A stretch of DNA of 64,000 nucleotides from Poriferisodalis sp965208485 (GTDB taxonomy: Bacteria; Actinomycetota; Acidimicrobiia; Acidimicrobiales; Poriferisodalaceae): contig NZ_OZ242344.1 of assembly GCF_965208485.1 (NCBI RefSeq), forward strand, positions 3,224,001-3,288,000, written 5' to 3'. The stretch's first letter is position 1. Each line of letters opens with the position of its first letter. Shown one piece after another: positions 54,698 through 63,347 of the stretch. The position numbers and the translations under genes are program-made. Under the pieces are notes generated by a model. That model did not search any database. It saw nothing but the letters and a program-made list of their open reading frames with translations, and had not been told where the DNA came from.

Positions 54698-56488
54698 TCA
54701 GTCCAGCAGGGCGACCGGGATCTCGACGACCTTGGCTCGCAGGTACTCCCCCAGTGCCTTGGCCTGGGGGTCCTGACGGGTGGACGCCGCCACGCCCTCC
54801 TCCAGCAGACCGTGGAAGATGAAGTTGAGGCTCCAGATGTTGGGCAGGTCGTAGCGGTCCACCTTGTGGGCGGACGCCTCTCCCATCAAGGACGCAAGGC
54901 GCTCGACGGTCAGAAAATCAGACAGCCACCAGAAGGCCTCGGCCGATCGGGCGAAAATGCCGAGATTGGCGTTGGGTCCCTTGTCGCCCGAGCGGGTGCC
55001 GAACAGCGTGCCGAGCGGTACGGCGCTCACCGGACCGCCCGGCGGCTCCAGCCGTTCAGGCGCTGCCGCCCCAACCCGATCGGGCCCAGCTTGGGCGACC
55101 GAAACCTCGGGCGGCGTGCTGTCCACCACCGTGCGCCGGCCGTCCACCACGACATTCATCGGGATCAGCTCGGCGTCGACAAGTGCCGGCCAATACACGC
55201 CGAACGGCTGGCCCGGACCCGGTCCGCCACCCGTGCCGAACATTCCCGGGATAGAGCACAGTCCGATTTCTGTGCCGGCGTTGGAGAACGCCCGGCCGAC
55301 TTTGCGTTCGTCAGGGTCCTTCACGATGATCTTGTAGACGGCAACCGCTTCCTCGTTGGTGGCGGGATCCTTCTTGTGCGTGGGCAGGAACTTGCGCACC
55401 ACGGTCTCGTAGTCGTCCGGACCGTACGGGCACGCCTGCCAGAACTGCCGCTCGATCAGTTCGGCCTTGGCCTCGATGTCGAGCCCGGTCAGCCCGATCG
55501 AGATCTGATTGCGGTACCCGCCTTGGTAGTTCATTGCCACCTTGAGGGTGGGCGGGGCCGGCTCGCCCCGGACGCCGCTGATGAGCACGCGGTCGGGTCC
55601 GAGCTGAGAGAGCTCGATGGTGTCGAAGCGGCTCACCACATCGGGGTTGAGGTACCGCTCACTCTGGATCTCATACAGCAACTGCGAGGTGACGGTGCCA
55701 ACCGACACCTCCCCGCCGGTGCCGGCGTGCTTGCCGATCACACTCGAGCCGTCGGCTGCGACTTCGGCCCAGGGGAATCCCGGATAGGTCATGTCGGCAA
55801 TCTCGGTGAAGAAGCTGTAGTTGCCCCCGGTGGCCTGCCCGCCGCATTCGATGACGTGGCCTGCGACGATCGCGCCGGCCAGCGCATCCCAGTCGTCGCG
55901 AGCCCAGCCGTGGTGCCACGCTGCGGGACCGGCCACGACGGCCGCATCGGTCGCCCGGCCGGTGATGACAATGTCGGCGCCCTGGTTGAGAGCCTCGACG
56001 ATCCCCCAGCAGCCGATGTACGCGTTCGCCGTCACGATGCGGTCGGCCAGCTCCCCGAGGGGCTCACCGGTGTCGAGATGCTCGAAGTCGTTGCCCGATT
56101 CGATCAACTCGGCCAGCCGGTCGGTCAGATCGTCGCCGTCCACATACGCGATCGACGGACTCAGGCCCAGCCGATCCGCGACATCGGACACGGCATCGGC
56201 GCAGCCCTCCGGGTGGAGACCCCCGGCATTGGAGACGACTTTGATGCCTCGGTCCAAGCAGGTGCCCATCACCTCTTCCATCTGCGCGACGAACGTGCGG
56301 GCGTAACCGGCGCCGGGCCGCTTCGCTGCGATGCGCGACAGGATCAGCATCGTCAGCTCGGCGAGCCAGTCGCCCGTGAGGGCATCGATCGGACCGCCGG
56401 TGACCATCTCGCGGGCGGCAGAGAGCCGATCCCCGAAGAAACCGCTGCAGTTGGCGATGCGTATGGGGGGTGCAGTCGTCGTGTTCAT
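54698..56488 (-). CDS. AtuA-like protein (DUF1446, acyclic terpene utilisation family)
   Basis: 596 aa. N-terminal DUF1446 domain (RIANCSGFFGDRLSAAREMVTGGPIDALTGDWLAELTMLILSRIA, VVSNAGGLHPEGCAD, IVITGRATDAAVVAGPAAWHHGW, HVIECGGQATGGNYSFF) and the smaller C-terminal AtuA-like ferredoxin-fold domain (VPLGTLFGTRSGDKGPNANLGIFARSAEAFWWL) as in fused members. In citronellol/geraniol degraders AtuA works with acyl-CoA carboxylase, but the fused version is widespread and its reaction is undefined. Divergent from the alpha/beta hydrolase gene. Confidence 0.9.
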   Translation of the reverse strand: MNTTTAPPIRIANCSGFFGDRLSAAREMVTGGPIDALTGDWLAELTMLILSRIAAKRPGAGYARTFVAQMEEVMGTCLDRGIKVVSNAGGLHPEGCADAVSDVADRLGLSPSIAYVDGDDLTDRLAELIESGNDFEHLDTGEPLGELADRIVTANAYIGCWGIVEALNQGADIVITGRATDAAVVAGPAAWHHGWARDDWDALAGAIVAGHVIECGGQATGGNYSFFTEIADMTYPGFPWAEVAADGSSVIGKHAGTGGEVSVGTVTSQLLYEIQSERYLNPDVVSRFDTIELSQLGPDRVLISGVRGEPAPPTLKVAMNYQGGYRNQISIGLTGLDIEAKAELIERQFWQACPYGPDDYETVVRKFLPTHKKDPATNEEAVAVYKIIVKDPDERKVGRAFSNAGTEIGLCSIPGMFGTGGGPGPGQPFGVYWPALVDAELIPMNVVVDGRRTVVDSTPPEVSVAQAGPDRVGAAAPERLEPPGGPVSAVPLGTLFGTRSGDKGPNANLGIFARSAEAFWWLSDFLTVERLASLMGEASAHKVDRYDLPNIWSLNFIFHGLLEEGVAASTRQDPQAKALGEYLRAKVVEIPVALLD

Positions 56489-56623
56489 GGCTCGCGTCTC
56501 ACGTCTGTGGTCCCGTGCATTGGGGGCGCTCGTACTCGCCGCTGGGACATTCCGTCGGCACAGCGCCCGAGCGCCGAAACAGTACCCCTATCAGTCATTC
56601 CCAGTTCTGGCAGACTTCGCGCC

Positions 56624-57313
56624 ATGGCAAACCCTGTGCTTCTGCTTCACGGCTTCACCGGCTCGGTGGCGAGCACCTGGCAGCCCACCGGCATCATGGA
56701 TCTGCTGGCAGATGGCGGGCGCGAGGTCATCGCCTGGGATTTGCCGGGCCACGGCTCCGCACCCAAGTCTCACGACCCAGACGACTACGCGGGCATGGAG
56801 GCAAAGCTGGTCGAGCGGCTGGTCTCGGAGGTGGGTGATCAGACCGTCGACGGCGTGGGCTTCTCGATGGGGTCTCGCACGCTGCTGGTCATGGCGTCGA
56901 TGGCGCCGGAACGATTCGGCCGTCTGGTGGTCTCGGGCGTCGGCCGCAACCTGTTCGAGCGCGATGACTCCCAGGCAGAGCGCATAGCCCGGGGAGTGTC
57001 AGGCGAGGCCCCTGACGATGACGTCCACGCGCAGACCTTCGCCCGCTACGCAGCCGAGCCCGACCAAGACGGACTCGCGCTGGCCGCGTTCATGCGGCGC
57101 GAGCACGCGCCGCTGGGATCTGCCCAGTTCGCACGCATCACCCACCCCGTGCGGGTGGTGCTCGGAACCGAGGACTTCGCCGGCCCGGCCGACCCGCTGC
57201 TCGACGCACTGGCCGAGGGCGCCTACACCGAACTGCGTGGCTGCGATCACTTCGCGACGCCGAAGAACTTCGGCTTCATCGACGCTGTGATGGAACACCT
57301 CGAGGTGTTCTGA
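56624..57313 (+). CDS. Alpha/beta hydrolase
   Basis: 229 aa from ATG 56624, with CAGACT 7 bases upstream. LLLHGFTGS forms the oxyanion loop, DLPGHGSA follows, and the nucleophile elbow is VGFSMGSRTLL (Ser at about 82). The catalytic Asp is likely in VVLGTEDFAGPAD, and the His in GCDHFATPKNFGF (about 213). The size and pattern resemble small MenH-like hydrolases, but the substrate is unknown. Its stop is 6 bases from the convergent DUF4031 gene. Confidence 0.9.
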   Translation: MANPVLLLHGFTGSVASTWQPTGIMDLLADGGREVIAWDLPGHGSAPKSHDPDDYAGMEAKLVERLVSEVGDQTVDGVGFSMGSRTLLVMASMAPERFGRLVVSGVGRNLFERDDSQAERIARGVSGEAPDDDVHAQTFARYAAEPDQDGLALAAFMRREHAPLGSAQFARITHPVRVVLGTEDFAGPADPLLDALAEGAYTELRGCDHFATPKNFGFIDAVMEHLEVF

Positions 57314-57319
57314 ACCCCA

Positions 57320-57616
57320 TCAGGTCCCGGCATCAGACAAACGATCATCTGCCTGTCGGGCGCTCTGCTGGCGCAAGCCGGCTGCGCGCAGACGGGCCAC
57401 AAGCTCGCGGCTGTCGACTGCGACGGCGCCTGCTGCGAGAGCGAGCTCCCGTTCGGCTTCGTCGACGTCGTAGTGGTCGCCTTGGAATGCCGTCCGTCGC
57501 TTGCCGATCGACGCAGCGAACCGGTGCAGCTCCTCATAGCTCTCGTCGGAGACGAGGTGCGCCCAGCGTCGTTCTCGCCACGGCCATCGAGCGTCATCGA
57601 CGAGGATCGTCATCAC
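57320..57616 (-). CDS. DUF4031 domain protein
   Basis: 98 aa. The whole protein fits DUF4031 (TILVDDARWPWRERRWAHLVSDESYEELHRFAASIGKRRTAFQGDHYDVDEAERELALAAGAVAVDSRELVARLRAAGLR). The conserved Asp-Asp, Trp, His and Asp-His-Tyr residues suggest a nuclease or metal site, but there is no established function. Its start overlaps the end of the AI-2E-type permease gene by 4 bases, so they are co-translated. Confidence 0.9.
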   Translation of the reverse strand: MMTILVDDARWPWRERRWAHLVSDESYEELHRFAASIGKRRTAFQGDHYDVDEAERELALAAGAVAVDSRELVARLRAAGLRQQSARQADDRLSDAGT

Positions 57617-58833
57617 TCGACAGACGACGACCCGAGACCTGCGGCCGGGTCCGCTTCTGCGCCTGCAGACTCGCCTGCTTCAACTGTCGTCGCCCCATCG
57701 CTTCCATCGACGCCGTCCGGCTCGTCCCTGTGAGTCTCGAACATCTCTGATTCGATGAGTTCGTGGCGCTTGATGTAAGTAGACACAAAAGCTTGGATAG
57801 TCGCGGTCGCCGGCACAGCCAGCAATGCGCCAGCCGAGCCCAGCAGGGCAGCGCCCACGAGGACCGAGCCGAAGGCGACGGCGGGATGGATGTTCATCGT
57901 GTGGGCGGTGACCCGGGGAGCGAGCAGGTAGTTCTCGACCTGCTGGTATGCGAGCACAACGACAGCAACCCACAGGGCGCTGATCGGCTCGTCGAGCAAT
58001 GCAATGAGCAGAGGCAGCAAGCCCGCCAAGTAGGTACCGACAACCGGCACGAACTGCGAGAGCACGCCGACCCACATGGCGAGCGGCAACGGGAACGGCA
58101 TACCGATGATCGCAAACGCAGCCCAATGAACCAGGAACGCCGCGATCGCGAGCAGAGCGCGCGAATAGATGTAGCCGCCGGTCTTGTCGATGGCCAACTC
58201 CCAGCCCCGAAGGACCGCAGCTTGGCGGGCCGGCGCCAACGCCGAGCACAGCAAGCGCCTCAGGCGTGGGCCATCGGCCACCAAGTAGAACGTGAACAAC
58301 GCGGCGGTAAGCATCTGAATGGCCACACTCACCACCGTCGAGCCGACAGACACCAGGTTGCCGGCTACATCGCCGAGCAGTGACGCCGCTCTGCCGCCTT
58401 CGGTGAATTGGGCTCTCAGGTCATCAGTGCTGATCTGGATGCCGAACTGCTCGTCTGCCCACTGCTCGATGTCGGCCAGATAGCCGGGCGCAGCGTCGAT
58501 CAGCTTGGAGATCTGGTCTGCCAAGACGGATGCCATGGCAGCCGCAAATCCCACAGCCACTGCTCCGAAAGCACAGAAGACGGCTGCCGTGCCAAGACCG
58601 CGCTTCCAGCCTCGGCGTGCCAGCCAGTTGACGGCTGGTTCCATCGCGAACGACAAGAACAGGGACACCAGCAGCACCACAAGGAGACTGCGCAGCCGGT
58701 CGAGCAGCCACGCCGCCGTGACCAGCCCCACGACGCCGAGCAAGGCCAGCCCAATCGCTCGTGGCACCCAACGCGGCATCCGGTCGCGTTCAGGCAACTC
58801 GAACTCAGCCCGACGGCGGGCCTCACCCGTCAC
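57613..58833 (-). CDS. AI-2E family transporter (PerM/YdiK type)
   Basis: 406 aa membrane protein with about eight helices. The family pattern is evident: a first pair of helices (AIGLALLGVVGLVTAAWLLDRLRSLLVVLLVSLFLSFAMEPAVNWLARRGWKRGLGTAAVF), a long polar loop (about 105-170), then FTFYLVADGPRLRRLL and the signature PLPLAMWVGVLSQFVPVVGTYLAGLLPLLIALL...QQVENYLLAPRVTAHTMNIHPAVAF. The C-terminal 60 residues are acidic and cytoplasmic. Transported substrate not known. It overlaps the upstream phosphatase gene by 11 bases. Confidence 0.92.
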   Translation of the reverse strand: MTGEARRRAEFELPERDRMPRWVPRAIGLALLGVVGLVTAAWLLDRLRSLLVVLLVSLFLSFAMEPAVNWLARRGWKRGLGTAAVFCAFGAVAVGFAAAMASVLADQISKLIDAAPGYLADIEQWADEQFGIQISTDDLRAQFTEGGRAASLLGDVAGNLVSVGSTVVSVAIQMLTAALFTFYLVADGPRLRRLLCSALAPARQAAVLRGWELAIDKTGGYIYSRALLAIAAFLVHWAAFAIIGMPFPLPLAMWVGVLSQFVPVVGTYLAGLLPLLIALLDEPISALWVAVVVLAYQQVENYLLAPRVTAHTMNIHPAVAFGSVLVGAALLGSAGALLAVPATATIQAFVSTYIKRHELIESEMFETHRDEPDGVDGSDGATTVEAGESAGAEADPAAGLGSSSVE

Positions 58834-59644
58834 CGCGGATCCTCGGGCCGGCGCCCATCACCTCGGCGACTGCGTCATGGATGACTCCATTGGAGGCAAT
58901 CCCGTTGCGGCTGCGGTAGTCGAGCCGACCGGCAAAATCGGTGAAGACTCCGCCGGCTTCCGACATGATCACCGGCATCGGCGCCAGATCCCACGTCTCG
59001 CAAACCGGGTCGATCATGGCCTCAGCCTGACCGGTGGCGACCAGGAAATACCCGTACGCATCTCCCCATGTGCGCATCATCGCGCCCTCAGCCCGAAGCC
59101 CTGCGAATTGATCGGGCGCAAACGTCTCGTAACTGGAGGTGTTGATCAGCGCGCCGTTGAGCTCGGGATGGTCGCTGACCGAGCAGCGATGCTCTCCGAG
59201 CCAGCAACCGGTACCCCGCCCGGCGGCGAGCGTCAGCCCGAGCACGGGCAGGTCGATCACGCCGACCAGCGGTCCGTGAGCGTCGACCAACGCAACCAGC
59301 GTTGCGAAGAGCGGCACGCCCCGGACGAAACCGCGAGTCCCGTCGATCGGGTCGACGATCCACGTGCGACCGCCGGGGCGGATGGCGCCGCCTTCTTCCT
59401 CGCCGAAGACTGCATCTCCGGGAAACTCCTTGGCTATGCGCTCACGGGCGAGCCGTTCAGCCGCCCGGTCCGCCTCGGTGACCTCCGTCCCGTCCCGCTT
59501 CCAAGTGACTCCCAGATCCCGTCGGCCGAACCAGCGCAGCGTGAGCGCTCCGGCATCGGTAGCTATCTCTCGTGCTGCGGCGACCAGCGATTCGCCGGCG
59601 TCGGGGGCATCTGCACCCGCCGGGATATCGGCTCGCTGGCTCAC
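58823..59644 (-). CDS. Inositol monophosphatase-fold phosphatase (histidinol-phosphatase-like)
   Basis: 273 aa from GTG 59644, which overlaps the antiporter stop (GTGA). Metal-binding motifs of the FIG/IMP superfamily are present: FGEEEGG (about 88-94), WIVDPIDGTRGFVRGVPLFATLVALV (about 104-129) and CETWDLAPMPVIMSEAGG (about 220-237). The subgroup with TRGF after the DPIDG motif is the HisN-type histidinol-phosphatase of actinobacteria; other phosphomonoesterase roles are possible. Co-transcribed with antiporter and AI-2E permease genes. Confidence 0.88.
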   Translation of the reverse strand: MSQRADIPAGADAPDAGESLVAAAREIATDAGALTLRWFGRRDLGVTWKRDGTEVTEADRAAERLARERIAKEFPGDAVFGEEEGGAIRPGGRTWIVDPIDGTRGFVRGVPLFATLVALVDAHGPLVGVIDLPVLGLTLAAGRGTGCWLGEHRCSVSDHPELNGALINTSSYETFAPDQFAGLRAEGAMMRTWGDAYGYFLVATGQAEAMIDPVCETWDLAPMPVIMSEAGGVFTDFAGRLDYRSRNGIASNGVIHDAVAEVMGAGPRIRGDG

Positions 59645-61284
59645 TCGCCTCGGCCTGGGCTCTGCCACGGCAACCGGCGAGGCCGTGGCAGCTGGTCGGA
59701 CTCTGTCGGACTCAGCGGGAAGGTGAGCACCGGGACTGGGAGCTGGCGCGCGATCCGTTCCGACGGCAGGAGCACCAGCCGGGAGGCGCCGCCGGGCGGG
59801 CGCGGCGCGAACAGCACGACCAGGTCCGCTTGGTGCTGGCCGCGCGAACGCACCACCGCAGCGGTGAAGCTCTCGCTGCGCAGCGACCGAAACTCGAAGT
59901 CCACATCGCGGCTGCCGCAACGCTCACCGATCTTGGCGGCATGGGGTTCGTCTCGCTCTCCCGGCATCAGCACGACCAACGACGAGCGCCAGCGAGCGGT
60001 CTGGTCGATCAGCCACTCGGGCAGGTCCACAGGGACCGGGGCAGCGACCAGCACCCGAGCCGGAAGCTCGAACTCCTCATGCGCTGCGGCGTCGGAACCC
60101 TCTTCTGAGGACCAACTGCGCAAGTCCCGAGCCACAAGGAGCGGACCGATGAGCTCGAAGAGCACCACGGCGCCGAGCACCACAGTGGCCGCCTCGACGC
60201 CGGCGTCGGAACCTACGTCACTGAGACGCTCCGATGCGAGCACGGCGAGGCCGACGGCCACGCCCGCCTGCGGGGTCAGGTTGACGCCCAGCCAGAACGA
60301 CCGCCGCCAGCCGAGTCCTCCGGTGAGACCTCCGGCGAGGCCACCCATGATCTTTGCTGCCACTCGTACGACGATGTAAGCGACGCCGACCAGTCCGACC
60401 TTGGGCACATCGGAGAGGTGGATGGAGGCGCCCGCCAACGCGAAGAACAGCAGGTAGAGCGGCTGCTCGATTGTCTTGATCGTACGGAACAAACGCACCG
60501 AGAACGACTGTGGCGACACGGTCGCTGCCGTGGCGCCCGCGACCAAGGCCGCCAGCGGCAGCGAGATCTCGACGAATCCGGCAATAGTCCAAGCGATGAC
60601 GATGTGCACGAGCACGAACAGCAGGAGTTCGCCTGAAGTCTCTATCTGGAACCCCAGCCGCGAGACGAACCAGCCGAGCATCAGCCCCAGTACGGTGCCG
60701 CCGATGCCGAGTTGGACGAAGTTCACCAGCGCCCCGCCGATATCGGCGGCTTCGTCGGAGAGCAGCAGCGCGATCGGGAGCACCGCCGCGAACGTTGTGG
60801 TCGCGAGCGCGTCCGACACTGCATGCGTGCCAACGATGCCCGTGGGATAGCTGCCGCGGGCACGCACCGACGTGACGATGTGAGCGATCGTCATCGGGGC
60901 GCCTGCTCCCGCGAGCGCGCCGAGGACCAGCGCCACCGGGCGGTCTGCCCCGAGCCTGCTGGTGACCCAGAACACCGCGACCGCGCTCAGCACGTACTGG
61001 GCAATCCCGGTCGTCAGCGTCCACCGCGCAGCCCTCAGCGCGCGCACCGACACCCGTTCGCCGATGACGAACATGAGCACGGCCAGCGCGACCTCGGTGA
61101 CAGGTCGCAGCGCTATGAGCGACGGCTCGTCAATGAGCTGCATGAACGGCGGCCCCGAGGGCCCCAGCAGCGCGCCGACGATGAGGAAGGCGACCAGTTC
61201 AGGCAGGTGATGTCGTGCCAGCAGGCGACTGGCCAAGTACGCCAGCCATGCCAGCACGGCGAACGCGACGAGTGTGTCGTTCAC
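59641..61284 (-). CDS. CPA2-type cation:proton antiporter with C-terminal stress-like domain
   Basis: 547 aa. Twelve or so helices (residues 1 to about 400) of the Na+/H+ exchanger fold: ALLGPSGPPFMQLIDEPSLIALRPVTEVALAVLMFVIGERV, GALAGAGAPMTIAHIV, LPLAALVAGATAATVSPQSF. The usual TrkA-N/RCK domain is replaced by a 145-residue soluble tail (RVLVAAPVPVDLPEWLIDQTARWRSSLVVLMPGERDEPHAAKIGERCG...SRGQHQADLVVLFAPRPPGGASRLVLLPSERIARQLPVPVLTFPLSP), which looks like a degenerate UspA-type nucleotide fold. First gene of the minus-strand operon. Confidence 0.9.
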   Translation of the reverse strand: MNDTLVAFAVLAWLAYLASRLLARHHLPELVAFLIVGALLGPSGPPFMQLIDEPSLIALRPVTEVALAVLMFVIGERVSVRALRAARWTLTTGIAQYVLSAVAVFWVTSRLGADRPVALVLGALAGAGAPMTIAHIVTSVRARGSYPTGIVGTHAVSDALATTTFAAVLPIALLLSDEAADIGGALVNFVQLGIGGTVLGLMLGWFVSRLGFQIETSGELLLFVLVHIVIAWTIAGFVEISLPLAALVAGATAATVSPQSFSVRLFRTIKTIEQPLYLLFFALAGASIHLSDVPKVGLVGVAYIVVRVAAKIMGGLAGGLTGGLGWRRSFWLGVNLTPQAGVAVGLAVLASERLSDVGSDAGVEAATVVLGAVVLFELIGPLLVARDLRSWSSEEGSDAAAHEEFELPARVLVAAPVPVDLPEWLIDQTARWRSSLVVLMPGERDEPHAAKIGERCGSRDVDFEFRSLRSESFTAAVVRSRGQHQADLVVLFAPRPPGGASRLVLLPSERIARQLPVPVLTFPLSPTESDQLPRPRRLPWQSPGRGE

Positions 61285-61347
61285 TTCCGTCTCACCGCCC
61301 CGGCCGACGCCAGAACTCTTGAGTCAGGGCGTCGGTCAGCCCCCAGT

Positions 61348-62184
61348 TCAGTCAGAGCCGGTCGAATCAGACCCAGTCGAGACGGACTCGAAATTGGGAT
61401 CGCGCTGCTCCACGAAGCTCTGGACGCCTTCCTTGAAGTCAGGCCGCCGCAGCGACTCCCGCATGAGCGCGTTGGACTCCTCCAAGGCATCGGTGCGCTC
61501 CATGTCCAGTTGGCTCCACACTTGACTCTTGATCTGAGCCATAGACCACGGAGCACTGAAGCGCCCAAGGTCGCGTGCATAGCTGATCGCCTCGTCGACC
61601 AACTCATCAAGCGGGAAGACCTTGCTGACCACGCCCATCTCCTTGGCCTCTTCGGCCAGGAAGACACGGCCTGACATGAGGATGTCAAGGGCATTCGACG
61701 GTCCGACGACACGGGGCAGCATCCACGAGACGCCATGCTCTGCGATGAGGCCCCGACGCACGAATGCACTCGTGAATTTGGCGCCCTGAGCGGCGAACCG
61801 GACATCGCACATCATGGCGTGCACGAAACCCAGCCCCGCGCATGCCCCGTTGATCGCAGCCACGACCGGCTTGGGAATGGACAGGGCGTAGTCATGGCGC
61901 TCGTTGCGCAGCCGGGGCGGAACGCTGTCGGCGCCTTCGCCCTGCCCGCTGCTGATCCCCTGCAGTCTGTCCATGTCGGCGCCGGCGCAGAATCCGCGGC
62001 CCGCTCCGGTCACCACAATGGCGCGGACGTCAGGATCGGCAGCAGCTCGATCCAAGGCGTCGAAATAGCCGGTTCCCAGTTCGCCAGTCCAAGCGTTCAG
62101 GCGCTCAGGACGGTTCAGCGTGATGACCGCTACACCGTCGTCAGCCTCGTACAGCACCGTCGCATCTGATTCGGCGTCATTCAT
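61348..62184 (-). CDS. Enoyl-CoA hydratase/isomerase family protein
   Basis: 278 aa crotonase. AVITLNRPERLNAWTGELGTGYFDALDRA, oxyanion-hole segment IVVTGAGRGFCAGADMDRL, then KPVVAAINGACAGLGFVHAMMCDVRFAAQGAKFTSAFVRRGLIAEHGVSWMLPRVVGPSNALDILMSGRVFLAEEAKEMGVVSKVFP. A Glu in LIAEHG sits where one catalytic Glu of the hydratases lies. The end is a Ser/Thr/Gly-rich tail. Stands alone between the antiporter operon and the isomerase gene; substrate unknown. Confidence 0.92.
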   Translation of the reverse strand: MNDAESDATVLYEADDGVAVITLNRPERLNAWTGELGTGYFDALDRAAADPDVRAIVVTGAGRGFCAGADMDRLQGISSGQGEGADSVPPRLRNERHDYALSIPKPVVAAINGACAGLGFVHAMMCDVRFAAQGAKFTSAFVRRGLIAEHGVSWMLPRVVGPSNALDILMSGRVFLAEEAKEMGVVSKVFPLDELVDEAISYARDLGRFSAPWSMAQIKSQVWSQLDMERTDALEESNALMRESLRRPDFKEGVQSFVEQRDPNFESVSTGSDSTGSD

Positions 62185-62240
62185 CCGGTTCCTCCTCGTT
62201 CATTCCGATTCGTTCATTCCGATTCGCCACAGTACTCGCG

Positions 62241-62717
62241 CTAGTTCTGAGGAACCTCTTCGACGGTCACTGTGTCCATTGTGTCGCCGACCGAGATGGC
62301 GAGCGCCACATCCATCCCCTCGATCACGTAACCGAACAGGTTGTAGGCGGGCTGCAGCTTCTGGCGGCAGTCGTCGATGCAGATGAAGAACTGGCTGCCG
62401 TTGGTGTCCGATCCGGCATTGGCCATCGCGACCGCCCCCAGCGTGTACTCCCCCTTCACCGGCTCGTCAGCAAAGCGGTACCCCGGTCCCCCGCGCCCCG
62501 AGCCTTCCGGGCAGCCTCCCTGGATGACGAAACCGGGCACTACCCGATGGAAGGTGAGTCCCGTGTAGTAGCCGTCCTGGGCCAGGTTCACGAAGTTGTT
62601 CACCGTCACCGGGGCGAGTCCCGGATCGAGGTCCATGACGATGCGGCCCTTGGACGTATCGAGCGTGACACGCCAGATCGCATCGGTGTTGATGTTCATA
62701 GGGGGTGCTGATGCCAT
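62241..62717 (-). CDS. Peptidyl-prolyl cis-trans isomerase (cyclophilin)
   Basis: 158 aa from ATG 62717, with TAGCGT 9 bases upstream (minus strand); ATG 62699 is an alternative. Cyclophilin landmarks: APVTVNNFVNLAQDGYYTGLTFHRVVPGFVIQGGCPEGSGRGGPGYRFADEP, GAVAMANAGSDTNGSQFFIC and NLFGYVIEGMDVALAI. The active-site Arg and Phe (FHRV, SQFF) are intact. No signal peptide, so cytoplasmic. Helps proline-limited folding. Confidence 0.94.
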   Translation of the reverse strand: MASAPPMNINTDAIWRVTLDTSKGRIVMDLDPGLAPVTVNNFVNLAQDGYYTGLTFHRVVPGFVIQGGCPEGSGRGGPGYRFADEPVKGEYTLGAVAMANAGSDTNGSQFFICIDDCRQKLQPAYNLFGYVIEGMDVALAISVGDTMDTVTVEEVPQN

Positions 62718-62754
62718 AAGCCGCCGACGCTATCGCCTGCTGCCTAATGCGAGC

Positions 62755-63009
62755 GCCTACGTCGGGCGAGGCACCACCCACGACCCGCTGTATCGGATGC
62801 GGCGGCTGCTGGTCAAAGCCGCCGAGCGCATCACCGAGCGCGGCACGGCGAAACCGCGCGGCCTGCTCGCCGCCGGCGACCCACGAGGCGAGGTCCGCGA
62901 CGCATGGCACGCCAAGGAGACCCTGCGCGGCATCTGCCGCGTCGGCGACCGCGAACTCGCGCTCGAAGCGCTCGACGAGTCCTCACGCGACCTCCGCGAC
63001 GAGACGTGC
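62755..63009 (+). pseudogene. ISL3-family transposase fragment
   Basis: About 85 codons read YVGRGTTHDPLYRMRRLLVKAAERITERGTAKPRGLLAAGDPRGEVRDAWHAKETLRGICRVGDRELALEALDESSRDLRDE. This fits the central-to-late part of an ISL3-type transposase (the DPLYR...LL...DP.GEV..AWxAKE region). Both the start and the C-terminal catalytic Glu region are missing. Confidence 0.72.
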
Positions 63010-63347
63010 TCCCCGTGCGTGAGGACTATGTGTGGCGCTCAGCGGTCCTGCTCTTGGCTCGCTGCCTCGCGCCACGCTTCTCGGGCGGCACTTGGTGGCT
63101 GGCGTTCGAGGATCGCCCTGCTTCCGGGGCTTCCAGAATGCAGCGGGCAGGGCTGGTGAACGAGTCGTCTTTGGCAGCTGCCTGTGGCTGTTGAAGCGCC
63201 GCATAACACGACTCGGACAGTGGCCTGGGCCGCCGTGGCCTGCTGTGACTTGGTGGCGGGCTTCCGGTTGAGTTGGAATTCTCGACGCACATCCGCAGAC
63301 CGAATCTGCGATTGACGATGAAGTTGCGGCAGCACCGAGGATGTGCG
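63010..63347. other. Decay-zone spacer between transposase and hipA remnants
   Basis: About 340 bases with no recognised gene. The hipA frame stays open through part of it, but without homology. Confidence 0.5.

Noticed and set aside
54542..56600. Long plus-strand frame upstream of the alpha/beta hydrolase, opposite the AtuA-like gene
   Set aside because: Only the last 229 codons (from 56624) have homology; the rest is the shadow of AtuA.
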